In this document: piece after piece, positions 26,371 to 35,097 of the stretch | Layout: each line of letters starts with the position of its first letter | How positions within the stretch are numbered: position 1 is the first letter of the stretch | Assembly: GCF_000425785.1 (NCBI RefSeq) | Contig: NZ_AUEC01000023.1 | Span: 57,293 to 121,292 of the forward strand | Reading direction: 5' to 3' | Origin: Pseudomonas taiwanensis DSM 21245 | GTDB lineage: Bacteria; Pseudomonadota; Gammaproteobacteria; Pseudomonadales; Pseudomonadaceae | Length of the DNA: 64,000 nucleotides | Notes under the pieces: model-generated | What the model was told of the DNA's origin: nothing | Database searches by the model: none | What the model saw: the letters and a program-made list of their open reading frames with translations, nothing else | Translations under genes and position numbers: made by a program

Positions 26371-29300
26371 TCAGAAGCGTCCGTCCAGCCCGATTCGGAA
26401 CATCTCGTTGCGCTCGTCGCTACCTAGGGCCGTCTTGTAGGACAGGCCCAGACGCCAACTGCGCCCAAGGCTCAACTCAAGCCCAGTGTCCAGGTCGATG
26501 AAGTTGCTGTCCATCGGGTCGGGTGACAGCCGATACAGCACACCGTCGTCACCCTGGTCGGTGTAGCGCATGCGGTAGTCGTCGCTATGGCTGAAGTTGT
26601 GGCCCCAGGCCAGCCCCACTCGCGGCGTGAGCACGCCAGCGCGGGTCTGGATGTCGTAGGCACCGCGCAGGCCGAGGAACGAGGTGAAGGTGCGTTGATG
26701 CTGCTCGTCGTAGCTCAGGCCATAGATGCCACCGCCACGCTCGCGGTAGTCGTCCAGCGTGGTGACGCTGCCGTTGACCCGTGCATACGGGGCCAGTGAA
26801 AGCGCGCCGGCACGGTACTCGTAGCTGGCGGTCAGCGACGCGTACCACTGGTCGGCATCCCGCGAGCCGTGGGCGTAGCCGTTCGACGGGTCGGACGTGA
26901 CGTAGCGGCGCGAGTCGAAGCGGATGCGGTTGTAGCCAAGCAGCGCGTCCACATACACCTCCGACAGCGGATGGGTGCTCAGGTAGGCCGCCAGGCCCAG
27001 CGCATCACCTTCAATGTGGGTGTCATGGTCGCCGACATCGGTGCGGTCGGTGCCGTAACCGACCCCCATGCCCACCACGGTCCGTGGTGAAAGACGATAG
27101 TCCACGCCGGCGCTCAAGCCATAGGTGGTGTAGCTATTGTCTTTGGCGCCACGGGCGCGATTGGAGCCGGTGTTGATGAATCCATCGGTCCAGAAGGCCA
27201 GCGGCGCCTCACGGCATTCACCATCGATTGTCCGCGCGCTGTCCCGTTGCTTGCGTCGTTGCTCATCCGACTCCGCGTCGTTGCCTTGCAGTTCATCGCG
27301 CAGCGCCTTGCCCAGATCGCCAAGGCGCACATCTTCGCGCCCATGCTTGACGCTGGCGTTAAACGCGTTGCGGTCACAGGTTGGCCGGTGCAGTTGTTCC
27401 AGGCGGCGGTTGAAGTTGTCCATCTGGGTGCTGGCGAAACGTTCAGCGGCGCGTGATTGGGCGTTGAGCACGCCGATCACTTCGGCATCCTGGCCGGGGT
27501 CTGGGCGGGCCTGCACGGTGAAGGTCACGGTGCCGGTTGCACTGCCGCCGTTGCCATTTTCCAGGCTGAAGGTGGCTACGGCAGTGCCGGCAAACACTGT
27601 GGTCGGTGCGAAGCGCAGGGTGAACGGGCCGCTCAGGCTTGCGCTACCGGCTGATGCCGGACTGAGCGATAACAGCCGCGCGCGCAGGAACGGGCCACCG
27701 GTGGCACCCTGGGTCAGGTCGACGCTCGCCACCTGGCCAGGTACCAGGGCTTCGTTGGACGACACCACGGTGACCGTCTGGGCCGCGATGCTCAGGGCGA
27801 AGCTGAAGGTACCGACCGCGCCGTTGACGTCGGTGACAGTCACCTCAAGGGTGTGGGTGCCTGTGCTCTGGGGCGTGCCGCTGATCACCCCACTGCCGCT
27901 GTCCAGGACCAAGCCTGTCGGCAGGCTGCCCGCACTCAGGGTGAAGCGGTACGGCGCCATGCCACCGAGCGCGCGCAAGCTCATGCGATAGGCACTGCCC
28001 AAGGTGCCGCCTTCGACACTGCCAGCGCTGGGCTCGACATCCAGGGTCGGTGCGCTGACGGACACTGTCACCGTCGCCGGTGCCGAAGTACCGCCAGGGC
28101 CGTTGGCCGTATAGGCAAAGCTGTCGCTGCCGGAGTACCCGGCGCTGGGGGTGTAGCGAATACCCAGGCCACTGGCGATGGCGCTGCCATGTGCGGGAGC
28201 GCTGGTCACGGTCACGCTGGTCGCGGCGCCGCCGCTGAGGGCGAGGCTGATGGCGTTGGCTGAACTGTTGGCAGCAACCGTGGCGCTGCTGTTGCCAGCT
28301 ATGGGGGCGCGGTCGGCGATCACCAGCGTATGAGCCTGGCTACCGACCGCGCCATAGGCGTCGCTTACTGTGAAGGTGAGGGCGAAGCTGCCATTGCTGG
28401 TCGGCGTGCCGCTGAGCACGCCGGCCGGTGACAGGCTCAGACCGGCTGGCAGGCTGCCTGTGCTGATCGCATAGGTGTAAGGCGCGGTGCCCCCTGAAGC
28501 ACCCAGGCTGGCGCTGTACGCAGTGCCCAGGGTGCCATCGACCAGGTTGGCGAGATTCAGCGCCAGGGTCGGTGCGGTCACGCTCAGGCTGACCGTGGCG
28601 GGCGCCGAAGTGCCGCCGGGGCCGGTGGCGGTATAGGCAAAGCTGTCGCTGCCTGAGAAACCTGCCGTGGGGGTATAGCTGATCGCCGTGCCGCTGACCA
28701 CTGCGGTGCCGTGGCTGGGGGCGGTGCTGATCGCCACGCTGCTGACCGGACCGCCGCTCAAAGCGAGGGGGATGGCATGGGTCGAACTGTTGGCAGCGAC
28801 CGTAGTGCTGACAGCACCGGCCACCGGCGCCTGGTCAGCGATTACCAAGGTGTACGCCTGGCTGCCGGTGGCACCGTAGGCGTCGGTGGCGGTGATGGTC
28901 AGGTTGAAGCTGCCGCTGTTGGTCGGTGTGCCGCCGAGTACGCCGGCCGGGGACAGGACGAGGCCGGTGGGCAGGCTGCCGGCAGTGACGCTGTAACTGT
29001 AGGGTGCGGTGCCGCCCACGCTGCTGAGTGGGGTGCTGTACGCCGAGCCGACGATGCCACCGCCGAAGGTACCAGGGGTGATGACCAGGGTTGGGGCGCC
29101 CACGCTGATATTGACGGAGCCCGGTGCCGAGGTACCGCCCGGGCCGGTGGCGGTGTAGGTGAAGCTGTCGGCCCCGGAGTAACCGGCATTCGGGGTGTAG
29201 GTGATGCTGGTGCCGCTGGCGGTTGCCGTGCCATGGCTGGCCGCGCTGACCACGGCAACACTGCTGACAGGGCCCCCACCGAGGTTGAGTGTGACCGCGT

Positions 29301-31053
29301 TGGTGGTGCTATTGGCCGCCACCGACAGGTTGACGGTGCCCGCCACGGGGGGCTGCTGGACAATGGTCAGGCTGTAGGCCCGCGAACCAGTGAAGTTATT
29401 GCCGTCGGTTGCGGTGACGGTGAAATTGAAGGTGCCATCGGCGGTAGGCGTACCGCTCAGGGTGTCGCCACTGAGGGTCATGCCACTTGGCAGAGCACCC
29501 GCCGTCACGGCAAAGGTGTAGGGCGCAGTCCCGCCGCTGGCACCGAGGATAGCGCTGTAGGCCGCGCCAGCGATGCCACCGCTCAGGGAGACCGGTGAGA
29601 CGGTGATGGTCGGTGACGCCACGGTCAAGGTGTAGCTGCGCGAGGTGGTGAAGCTGTTGGCGTCGGTTGCCGTGACGGTGAAGGTGAAGGTGCCGCTGAC
29701 GGTGGCCGTACCGCTCAGCGCATTCCCGATCAGGGCCAATCCAGCCGGAAGGCTGCCCGCGATGATGGCATAACTGTAGGGTGCCGTACCGCCCGTGGTG
29801 TTGAAGGTGCTGGTGTAAGGAACTCCTGCGCTAGCATCGCTCAGGGAGGTCGGCGTGAGGCTGAGCGTCGGCGCTGCGATGGACAGGGCGTAAGGTTGCG
29901 ACCCTGTGGCACCGAAACTGTCGGTTGCGGCGACGGTGAAGTTGAAGGTACCGCTGGCGGACGGCGTTCCACCCAGCGTGTTGCCGCTGAGGTTCAGTCC
30001 GGGGGGAAGCGCGCCGCTGGTAAGGCTGAAGCTATAAGGCGCCGAGCCGTTGCTGGCGCTCAACGTGCTGCTATAGGCGGTGCCAGCGGTTCCGCTGGGC
30101 AAGGTCGCAGGGCTTAGTGCCAAGGTGGGCGGCGAAACCGTGAAACTGATGGTTGCCGGTGCAGAGGTGCCAACGGCGTTGCTAGCGGTATAGGTGATGC
30201 TGTCTGGGCCTGAGTAGCCTGCTGTGGGCGTATAGGTGATGCTGGTACCGCTGGCGGTCGCCGTACCATGGCTGGCCTGACTGGCCACCGCCACGCTGGT
30301 GGCCGCGCCGCCGCTAAGGTTCAGGGGGATGGGGTTGCTACTGCTGTTGGCTGCCACAGTTGCGCTCACCGCACCGGCAATGGGCGGTGCGACATAGGTG
30401 TACTGGCTATTGCCATTGATCACGGAGGAGCCCGCTGCCGTGGTGACCACCACCGGCACGGTACCCGCTGACCCACTGGGGGTGGTCGCGGTGATCGAGG
30501 TGTCGCTGTTGACCGAGAATGTCGCTGCGTTGCCGCCAAATGCCACCCCTGTGGCGCTGGTGAAACCAGTGCCGCTGATGGTCACGCTGGTGCCCCCGCT
30601 GGTGCTGCCCGAGGTGGGGCTCAAGCTGGTCACCGTGGGGCCGCCGGTGATGGTGATCGAGTAGTTCACGGTCGCGGGAGTGAAGCTGTCGAACACCGTC
30701 AGGGTGAAGCTGTAAACGCCGGGCGCGACGTTTGGGGTGCCATTGATGGTAGTCGACTCACTGTTCGTGGACTCGGCGATGGTCAGGCCTGTTGGCAAGC
30801 ACTTCAATGAGGGGTCGTAGGTCACGCTGACATCGCACTCATACCAGCCGGTCATCGGCAGGACGCCGCCTGAGACGCTCAGCGGGATACTCAGGCTCTG
30901 ACCTGCGGGGAAACTGCCCAGGTTGCTGCCTGGGGCAGGGCTGAACGTCATCGCCATGGCCTGGGCTGGCATCATTAGGGCGAGCGCCGACAGCCACAAC
31001 AGAAGGAACGACCTGGTCAGCCAGGCACGGTGGTACGCGAGTGAGTGCATCAT
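26371..31053 (-). CDS. Giant autotransporter with tandem Ig-like repeats
   Basis: 1560 aa surface protein. It has a signal peptide (LLWLSALALMMPAQAMA), then an IPT/TIG domain (about 125-215). A long passenger follows, alternating two beta-sandwich modules: VCBS/cadherin-like (SHGTATASGTSITYTP, GYSGPDSFTYTA) and putative-Ig type (GTAYS, GGTAPYSF, LPAGLSLS, LSGTPT). A linker (about 1160-1275) follows and a C-terminal 280-residue autotransporter beta-barrel ends in Phe (RIGLDGRF). Start 31053 is chosen because AGGAAG lies just before; the neighbouring ATG at 31050 is also possible. Type Va secretion would display it at the surface, probably as an adhesin. Confidence 0.9.
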   Translation of the reverse strand: MMHSLAYHRAWLTRSFLLLWLSALALMMPAQAMAMTFSPAPGSNLGSFPAGQSLSIPLSVSGGVLPMTGWYECDVSVTYDPSLKCLPTGLTIAESTNSESTTINGTPNVAPGVYSFTLTVFDSFTPATVNYSITITGGPTVTSLSPTSGSTSGGTSVTISGTGFTSATGVAFGGNAATFSVNSDTSITATTPSGSAGTVPVVVTTAAGSSVINGNSQYTYVAPPIAGAVSATVAANSSSNPIPLNLSGGAATSVAVASQASHGTATASGTSITYTPTAGYSGPDSITYTASNAVGTSAPATISFTVSPPTLALSPATLPSGTAGTAYSSTLSASNGSAPYSFSLTSGALPPGLNLSGNTLGGTPSASGTFNFTVAATDSFGATGSQPYALSIAAPTLSLTPTSLSDASAGVPYTSTFNTTGGTAPYSYAIIAGSLPAGLALIGNALSGTATVSGTFTFTVTATDANSFTTSRSYTLTVASPTITVSPVSLSGGIAGAAYSAILGASGGTAPYTFAVTAGALPSGMTLSGDTLSGTPTADGTFNFTVTATDGNNFTGSRAYSLTIVQQPPVAGTVNLSVAANSTTNAVTLNLGGGPVSSVAVVSAASHGTATASGTSITYTPNAGYSGADSFTYTATGPGGTSAPGSVNISVGAPTLVITPGTFGGGIVGSAYSTPLSSVGGTAPYSYSVTAGSLPTGLVLSPAGVLGGTPTNSGSFNLTITATDAYGATGSQAYTLVIADQAPVAGAVSTTVAANSSTHAIPLALSGGPVSSVAISTAPSHGTAVVSGTAISYTPTAGFSGSDSFAYTATGPGGTSAPATVSLSVTAPTLALNLANLVDGTLGTAYSASLGASGGTAPYTYAISTGSLPAGLSLSPAGVLSGTPTSNGSFALTFTVSDAYGAVGSQAHTLVIADRAPIAGNSSATVAANSSANAISLALSGGAATSVTVTSAPAHGSAIASGLGIRYTPSAGYSGSDSFAYTANGPGGTSAPATVTVSVSAPTLDVEPSAGSVEGGTLGSAYRMSLRALGGMAPYRFTLSAGSLPTGLVLDSGSGVISGTPQSTGTHTLEVTVTDVNGAVGTFSFALSIAAQTVTVVSSNEALVPGQVASVDLTQGATGGPFLRARLLSLSPASAGSASLSGPFTLRFAPTTVFAGTAVATFSLENGNGGSATGTVTFTVQARPDPGQDAEVIGVLNAQSRAAERFASTQMDNFNRRLEQLHRPTCDRNAFNASVKHGREDVRLGDLGKALRDELQGNDAESDEQRRKQRDSARTIDGECREAPLAFWTDGFINTGSNRARGAKDNSYTTYGLSAGVDYRLSPRTVVGMGVGYGTDRTDVGDHDTHIEGDALGLAAYLSTHPLSEVYVDALLGYNRIRFDSRRYVTSDPSNGYAHGSRDADQWYASLTASYEYRAGALSLAPYARVNGSVTTLDDYRERGGGIYGLSYDEQHQRTFTSFLGLRGAYDIQTRAGVLTPRVGLAWGHNFSHSDDYRMRYTDQGDDGVLYRLSPDPMDSNFIDLDTGLELSLGRSWRLGLSYKTALGSDERNEMFRIGLDGRF
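28060..30330 (-). repeat. Internal direct repeats in the autotransporter gene
   Basis: Similar segments of about 230 bp recur near 28060-28290, 28580-28800, 29100-29330 and, more diverged, 30140-30360. Each encodes a VCBS-like module with the phrase TATGPGGTSAP or close to it. The first three are spaced about 520 bp apart. Between them lie putative-Ig modules. The high similarity suggests recent duplication or recombination within the gene. Confidence 0.7.
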
Positions 31054-31202
31054 GGGGCTTCCTGCCATGTTTCCGATCAGTGATCGCCTACGGACTCAGA
31101 GTGGGGGAGAACTGGGGCTGAGCGATGGGCCGGCCCTCTTCATGACTTCAGGCAAAATGGCTAACTGTCCATGTGCGCATTCCATTGCGTTGGGTGTTCG
31201 TG

Positions 31203-31742
31203 TCAGGCCGTTACAGGGAAACGGTGCATAGGCAGGTAAAGGCCATCGCCGGGCTGTACCTCGAAGCCCAGGCGCTGGTAAAGCGCCTGGGCCGGGTTGC
31301 AGGCGTCGACGCTGAGCGCACAAGCCTTGCCGTGCAGGTCCGCCACCGCCAGTACCGCCCGCAGCAGTGCGGTGCCGATGCCTTGGCGCTGCCAGGCCGG
31401 CATAAGGGCGATGTCCACCACCCGCAGCTCGGCCTGTTTCTCGTCTACGCACAAGCGACCGATGGCCTGTCCGGCCCGTTCGACGACCAGGAATGCGGCC
31501 TGTGGATAGTGCTCGGCATAGTGACGTGACTGCAGGTCGGCCTGGCCGTCGAGAAACGCCAGACGCTGTGTATCGCTCAAGGGCAAGCCCTCGAACTCGA
31601 TGCCTCGTCGGGCCACGAACAGCGCCCGCAGCAGACTGACATCACCTTCGCCCTGCCGCCGAAGACCAAACCCGATGCCTACTGGCAGCGCCAGCGCAAG
31701 ACGCTCGCTCAGGGGCGCGCAGGGAAGTTGCCGTCGTAGCAT
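31203..31742 (-). CDS. GNAT-family N-acetyltransferase in the tail-collar operon
   Basis: 179 aa with the acetyl-CoA motif MPAWQRQGIGTALLRAVL (about 114-131) and a C-terminal NPAQALYQRLGFEV. It overlaps the preceding tail-collar gene by 34 bases on the same strand, so it is translated as part of that operon. It might acetylate the collar proteins or a small metabolite; no direct evidence. Confidence 0.88.
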   Translation of the reverse strand: MLRRQLPCAPLSERLALALPVGIGFGLRRQGEGDVSLLRALFVARRGIEFEGLPLSDTQRLAFLDGQADLQSRHYAEHYPQAAFLVVERAGQAIGRLCVDEKQAELRVVDIALMPAWQRQGIGTALLRAVLAVADLHGKACALSVDACNPAQALYQRLGFEVQPGDGLYLPMHRFPVTA

Positions 31743-32248
31743 ATGCAGTAGGCCAGGGTCAGATAAGGTTGCTGGGCGTTGCGGGTCGTCCTGTTGAACG
31801 GGGTACCCGCCTTGCTCACGGTGACAGGGGCCAAGGTGTAGTCGGTGTTGCCGGCTACACCGTTGTACAGGCGCAGGTTGCGCGGCTGGCTGAGAAAACT
31901 TTGGCTGGTGGGCGTATCGACGGCCGCCGCGAAGTTCGTCCCAGGTTGGGCCCGGAGCGCATGGGTATGAGGCGCGAAGTTGGCTGGTGTCAGCGTGGCC
32001 TCATCCGCTCCGGCGCTGGCATCGAGCGCACGCGCGGTCAATCCGGGGCCGGCACCCACGCCCATGGCGACCTGACCGTTGAGATTGGGCAGGTTGAATT
32101 GGTTGGTGTTACCGCCAAACCCGTACCCCAAAACGGCAAAGAGGCTCTGGAACTGCTGGATCGGCCTTGCCGAACCGTCGCAGAGCAGCCAACCATCGGG
32201 AATGTAGGTATACGGAAACAGTCGAATTTCTCCAGTGAAAGCGTCCAT
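31709..32248 (-). CDS. Phage tail collar-domain protein, MdpB-like (third paralogue)
   Basis: 179 aa. The N-terminal GEIRLFPYTYIPDGWLLCDG and LFAVLGYGFGGN..FNLPNLNGQVAMG are the collar domain pattern found in phage tail fibres and microcystin-dependent protein MdpB. The C-terminal half, ending PYLTLAYCICYDG, matches its two paralogues upstream. No signal peptide. Third of three collar genes followed by an acetyltransferase. Function outside phages is unresolved. Confidence 0.88.
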   Translation of the reverse strand: MDAFTGEIRLFPYTYIPDGWLLCDGSARPIQQFQSLFAVLGYGFGGNTNQFNLPNLNGQVAMGVGAGPGLTARALDASAGADEATLTPANFAPHTHALRAQPGTNFAAAVDTPTSQSFLSQPRNLRLYNGVAGNTDYTLAPVTVSKAGTPFNRTTRNAQQPYLTLAYCICYDGNFPARP

Positions 32249-32286
32249 GAGTCATATCCCTGAAAAGTGAAGAGCAGGCCTGGGTC

Positions 32287-32844
32287 TCAGAATTGGCTCG
32301 GGTAGATGCCGGTCAGGGCGATGATGTAGTTGATGGCGCGCGACCCCATCATGTTGTCGTGTGGTGAACCGATGCCGCCCGAGCGCACCAAGGCGCCGTT
32401 GTTCAGCGTGACGGCGGTATCCGTGTTTGCCGTGCTGTACAGCCCCTTGACCGGACCGGCTGGGGTGAAGGCGGCGAAGGTGCAGGTGTTGTGGGCGGAA
32501 GGGCCTGCCGGCTCCGCCGTGGTGGCGGGGGCGTTGGTGACACTGAAACCATGGCTGTGGGCCGGGGTATTGGCAGCCGTCATCGCCACTTGTTCGGTGC
32601 CGACGATCTGCCCCAGGGTACGGGGTGTCAGGTTGTTGCCTGCGCCGGTGCCAACAGCCACCCGGCCGCGCAGGTCGGGCAGGGCGAAGGTGGTTATGCC
32701 ATCGCCACCGTAGGTGGTGCCGATCAGCGAGAACAGCGCTTCGTTCTGGCTGATCGGTAGCACGGATGCGTCGCAAAAAGCCCAGCCAACGGGTGCGTAT
32801 GAACCTGCGAACAGCCGAATTTCCCCGAGGTAGTTATCTGACAT
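32287..32844 (-). CDS. Phage tail collar-domain protein, MdpB-like (second paralogue)
   Basis: 185 aa with GEIRLFAGSYAPVGWAFCDA and LFSLIGTTYGGDGITTFALP, then DLRGRVAVGTGAG. The C-terminal end (NYIIALTGIYPSQF) differs from the other two, which end in CYDG and CIATQ types. Ribosome site AAGGGG precedes the ATG. Middle gene of the collar trio, 38 bases before the next one. Confidence 0.88.
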   Translation of the reverse strand: MSDNYLGEIRLFAGSYAPVGWAFCDASVLPISQNEALFSLIGTTYGGDGITTFALPDLRGRVAVGTGAGNNLTPRTLGQIVGTEQVAMTAANTPAHSHGFSVTNAPATTAEPAGPSAHNTCTFAAFTPAGPVKGLYSTANTDTAVTLNNGALVRSGGIGSPHDNMMGSRAINYIIALTGIYPSQF

Positions 32845-32878
32845 GACTTGCCCCTTGAGATGATAGGTGTGGTAGCCG

Positions 32879-33427
32879 TTACTGGCGTGGCGGGAAGACG
32901 CCCTGGGTGGCGATGCAGTAGCTCAGGCAGATCGAGGGCTGCATGTTGGGTATCGGCGTCTGCCCGGTGGCTGCGATGGTGTCAGCGTGGAGGGTCACCA
33001 GCTTGTTCGTGTCGGCGGTGATGTAGGTCGGCTGCGCGGCAACACCGTTGGCATTGGCGCTGGTCGCGGGGTAGTTGCCGGCCGGGCCGCCATTGCCGAG
33101 AGTGGCGTTGCTGACTTGTACGCTGTGGGTGTGTTCGGGCAGTGCGCTGAGCGGCAGCATCACAGACTCGACGCCACCCGCTTGTCCGGTGCTGTGAGAG
33201 GCGAATGCCGGGTTCACGGGTGGCCAGTCGTTGCGCCCCATCGCCACCCGACCACGCAGGTCGGGCAGTGCGAAGGTGGCCTTGCCGTCTCCTCCGAACT
33301 GCACACCCAGCAATGCGAAAAGTGCCTGGTTCTGAACGATCGGCAGCAGCCGGCCGTCGCAGGGCAACCAGCCTTTTGGTATCACCGGCCAGCTGAACAG
33401 GCGGATTTCACCTAGAAAATTGTCCAT
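32879..33427 (-). CDS. Phage tail collar-domain protein, MdpB-like (first paralogue)
   Basis: 182 aa with GEIRLFSWPVIPKGWLPCDG and LFALLGVQFGGDGKATFALP, then DLRGRVAMG and a C-terminal PSICLSYCIATQGVFP. It is the promoter-proximal collar gene. No lysis, capsid or integrase genes are nearby, so the trio is not a prophage fragment of the usual kind. Confidence 0.88.
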   Translation of the reverse strand: MDNFLGEIRLFSWPVIPKGWLPCDGRLLPIVQNQALFALLGVQFGGDGKATFALPDLRGRVAMGRNDWPPVNPAFASHSTGQAGGVESVMLPLSALPEHTHSVQVSNATLGNGGPAGNYPATSANANGVAAQPTYITADTNKLVTLHADTIAATGQTPIPNMQPSICLSYCIATQGVFPPRQ

Positions 33428-33729
33428 GCTTCAACGTCTCCATTACCCAAACTGCATGCACTGTAAATGCCCATCTCCGCAGGGAGCTGAGCGCCGCGTA
33501 CGACGAAACAGGTGATAGACAGAACCGCTTTGGCCGGGGGCCGACTACTACTTCCGTGCTAGTAGCTTGGGCATGATCCTTTCCTTGGGGCCCGAACAGA
33601 GGAGGCTGGATGCCTCGGAGATAGCTGGAGTCTAGTTAGCTGATGGGTAAATGCCATCATTTTTGCAGGGATATTTGAAGATTATTTGCAACGATCAGAT
33701 GCGGCTGTCGAAGGCCGCGCGTAAGTGCA
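33428..33729. other. Intergenic region upstream of the tail-collar operon
   Basis: 302 bases with no convincing gene. It should contain the collar operon promoter. A short inverted repeat CTACTA...TAGTAG is near 33545-33566. The left part is AT-richer than its surroundings. Nothing else recognised. Confidence 0.4.
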
Positions 33730-34161
33730 TCAGTCCAGCACGTCGTGCAGCACTTCGTAGATCAAGCCTGAAGCGAGGGCCACTAATATGAGGTCGGTAC
33801 CAGCCTGCCGCCATTCATAGCCGTCGTAGTGCGGCAGGCGCCCCAGCAGGCGGCCATCGAGCTTCTTGGCTATGCCGGGTGGCAAGGGCTTGCCGCGTGC
33901 CAGGTTTTTCTGGATGCCGGGTGGCAGCGCAGTGCCGGCGTTCCAATAGTCCCGGTTATCGTTGAGAATGATCCGCACGCCGCCCACATCGATCGATGGG
34001 CCACCATGCCAGTCGTTGCCGTTTCCCTGATGCCCCGAATTTCCGTGTTGCCCGCCCTTGTCGTGGCCTTTGCCCTTGCCTGGGTCGGCGAGCAGGCCAG
34101 GGCTTGTACCCATCAGCAGCAGGCTGAGGGCGGTCGACAGCAGCGTCTTGAGCTTGAGCAT
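33730..34161 (-). CDS. CigR/RcnB-like periplasmic protein
   Basis: 143 aa with a signal peptide (TLLSTALSLLLMGTSPGLLA), a low-complexity Gly/His/Asn/Lys segment (about 27-52) and the double motif LPPGIQKNLARGKPLPPGI typical of CigR and RcnB family proteins. The C-terminal YEWRQAGTDLILVALASGLI is also family-typical. CigR in Salmonella is an anti-virulence regulator at the membrane. Ribosome site AAGGAA precedes the ATG. It is divergent from a Gly/His-rich secreted protein. Confidence 0.82.
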   Translation of the reverse strand: MLKLKTLLSTALSLLLMGTSPGLLADPGKGKGHDKGGQHGNSGHQGNGNDWHGGPSIDVGGVRIILNDNRDYWNAGTALPPGIQKNLARGKPLPPGIAKKLDGRLLGRLPHYDGYEWRQAGTDLILVALASGLIYEVLHDVLD

Positions 34162-34336
34162 GTGGGCTGTTCCTTGAGCACATGAAGGTCAACTACAGCT
34201 TAGCCAAGCCGGCAGCGTGTGTTGAAAGCCCGTGTGGCTTTGTGTAGCGCACTGCATTTCGTCGCCTGGTACAAAACTTAAAGGCGGTTCACCGGTCTTA
34301 CGGCGATCCCACCTCGCCCATGGAGGCGTATAGAAA

Positions 34337-34783
34337 ATGAAAAAGACCTTGGTAGCCGTGTTTGCCTGTGCCTTTGCGTTGGGGAGTGCGGCGTTGTTAC
34401 CGGCTGATGTTTCGCCGATTGGCGCGGCTTATGCCAAGGGCGGTGGTAACGGGGGTGGCCACGGCGGCGGCAATGGCGGCGGTCATGGCGGTGGCAACGG
34501 AAATGGCGGCGGCCAGGGTGGTATGGGCGGCAATGGCAACGGTAAAGGCTCGACGGGTGAGCATGCGGGCAAAGCCACCCGTGATCATGGCGTAAGCGGA
34601 AATCACTACGGCAGTACCCGTAACGACGACCGTGGGCATGGCACCGCCACCTCCGGTGTTGCGCATTCCAAGGATACCCGTGGCCTGGCCAAGTCGACCG
34701 CCGTGTCGCGCACCACGCCGGGCGATCACAACACCAAGGGCTTGAGCAATGCCGTTCGCTCGTCCTCCAAGAACGACCGCTGA
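34337..34783 (+). CDS. Secreted Gly/His/Asn-rich protein
   Basis: 148 aa with a signal peptide (about 1-33, ending AYAKGGG). A low-complexity run of GGGHGGGN repeats (about 34-65) is followed by a hydrophilic tail with many Ser, Thr, Asn and basic residues. No known domain. It resembles the larger Gly/His protein at 42462 in its signal peptide end (AYAK) and Gly/His run. Ribosome site GGAGG precedes the ATG. His-rich segments could bind metal ions. Confidence 0.72.
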   Translation: MKKTLVAVFACAFALGSAALLPADVSPIGAAYAKGGGNGGGHGGGNGGGHGGGNGNGGGQGGMGGNGNGKGSTGEHAGKATRDHGVSGNHYGSTRNDDRGHGTATSGVAHSKDTRGLAKSTAVSRTTPGDHNTKGLSNAVRSSSKNDR

Positions 34784-34854
34784 AGGCTGAATGAGCAACG
34801 CCCAGTCTATGCTCGCCATAGGCTGGGTCGTTCTCCGCGACTTCACCCGCGACA

Positions 34855-35097
34855 AGTAGGCGAGCGCTGCAGCTCTGCCAGTATCTGCTCGACAACCGGC
34901 AGGCGACGATTACCACCAGGCACCATCACTGGCATCCGCGCAATCGGCGCAATGTCGTGAGCGAACCCCAGGCACTAGGCCTCCTGCGCCAGCGTCCGAG
35001 CGTCCCGGACATCGCCCTGCATGGCCAGGGCTTGGTGGCTGCCCCAGGCAACTCCACGCGGTCCACCGGCAGCGCGGTGAGCCACAGCAACAGACGT
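34855..35097 (-). pseudogene. Possible decayed gene remnant
   Basis: No intact gene fits this gap. On the minus strand one frame reads SHQALAMQGDVRDARTLAQ, then EA and a TAG stop, then CLGFAHDIAPIARMP and LPVVEQILAELQR before a final stop near 34855. The composition looks protein-like on both sides of the internal stop, suggesting the end of a disrupted gene. I cannot name the family. Confidence 0.3.

Noticed and set aside
31203..33427. Prophage remnant
   Set aside because: Only collar-domain proteins are present; no integrase, capsid, portal, lysis or att-site repeats flank them.
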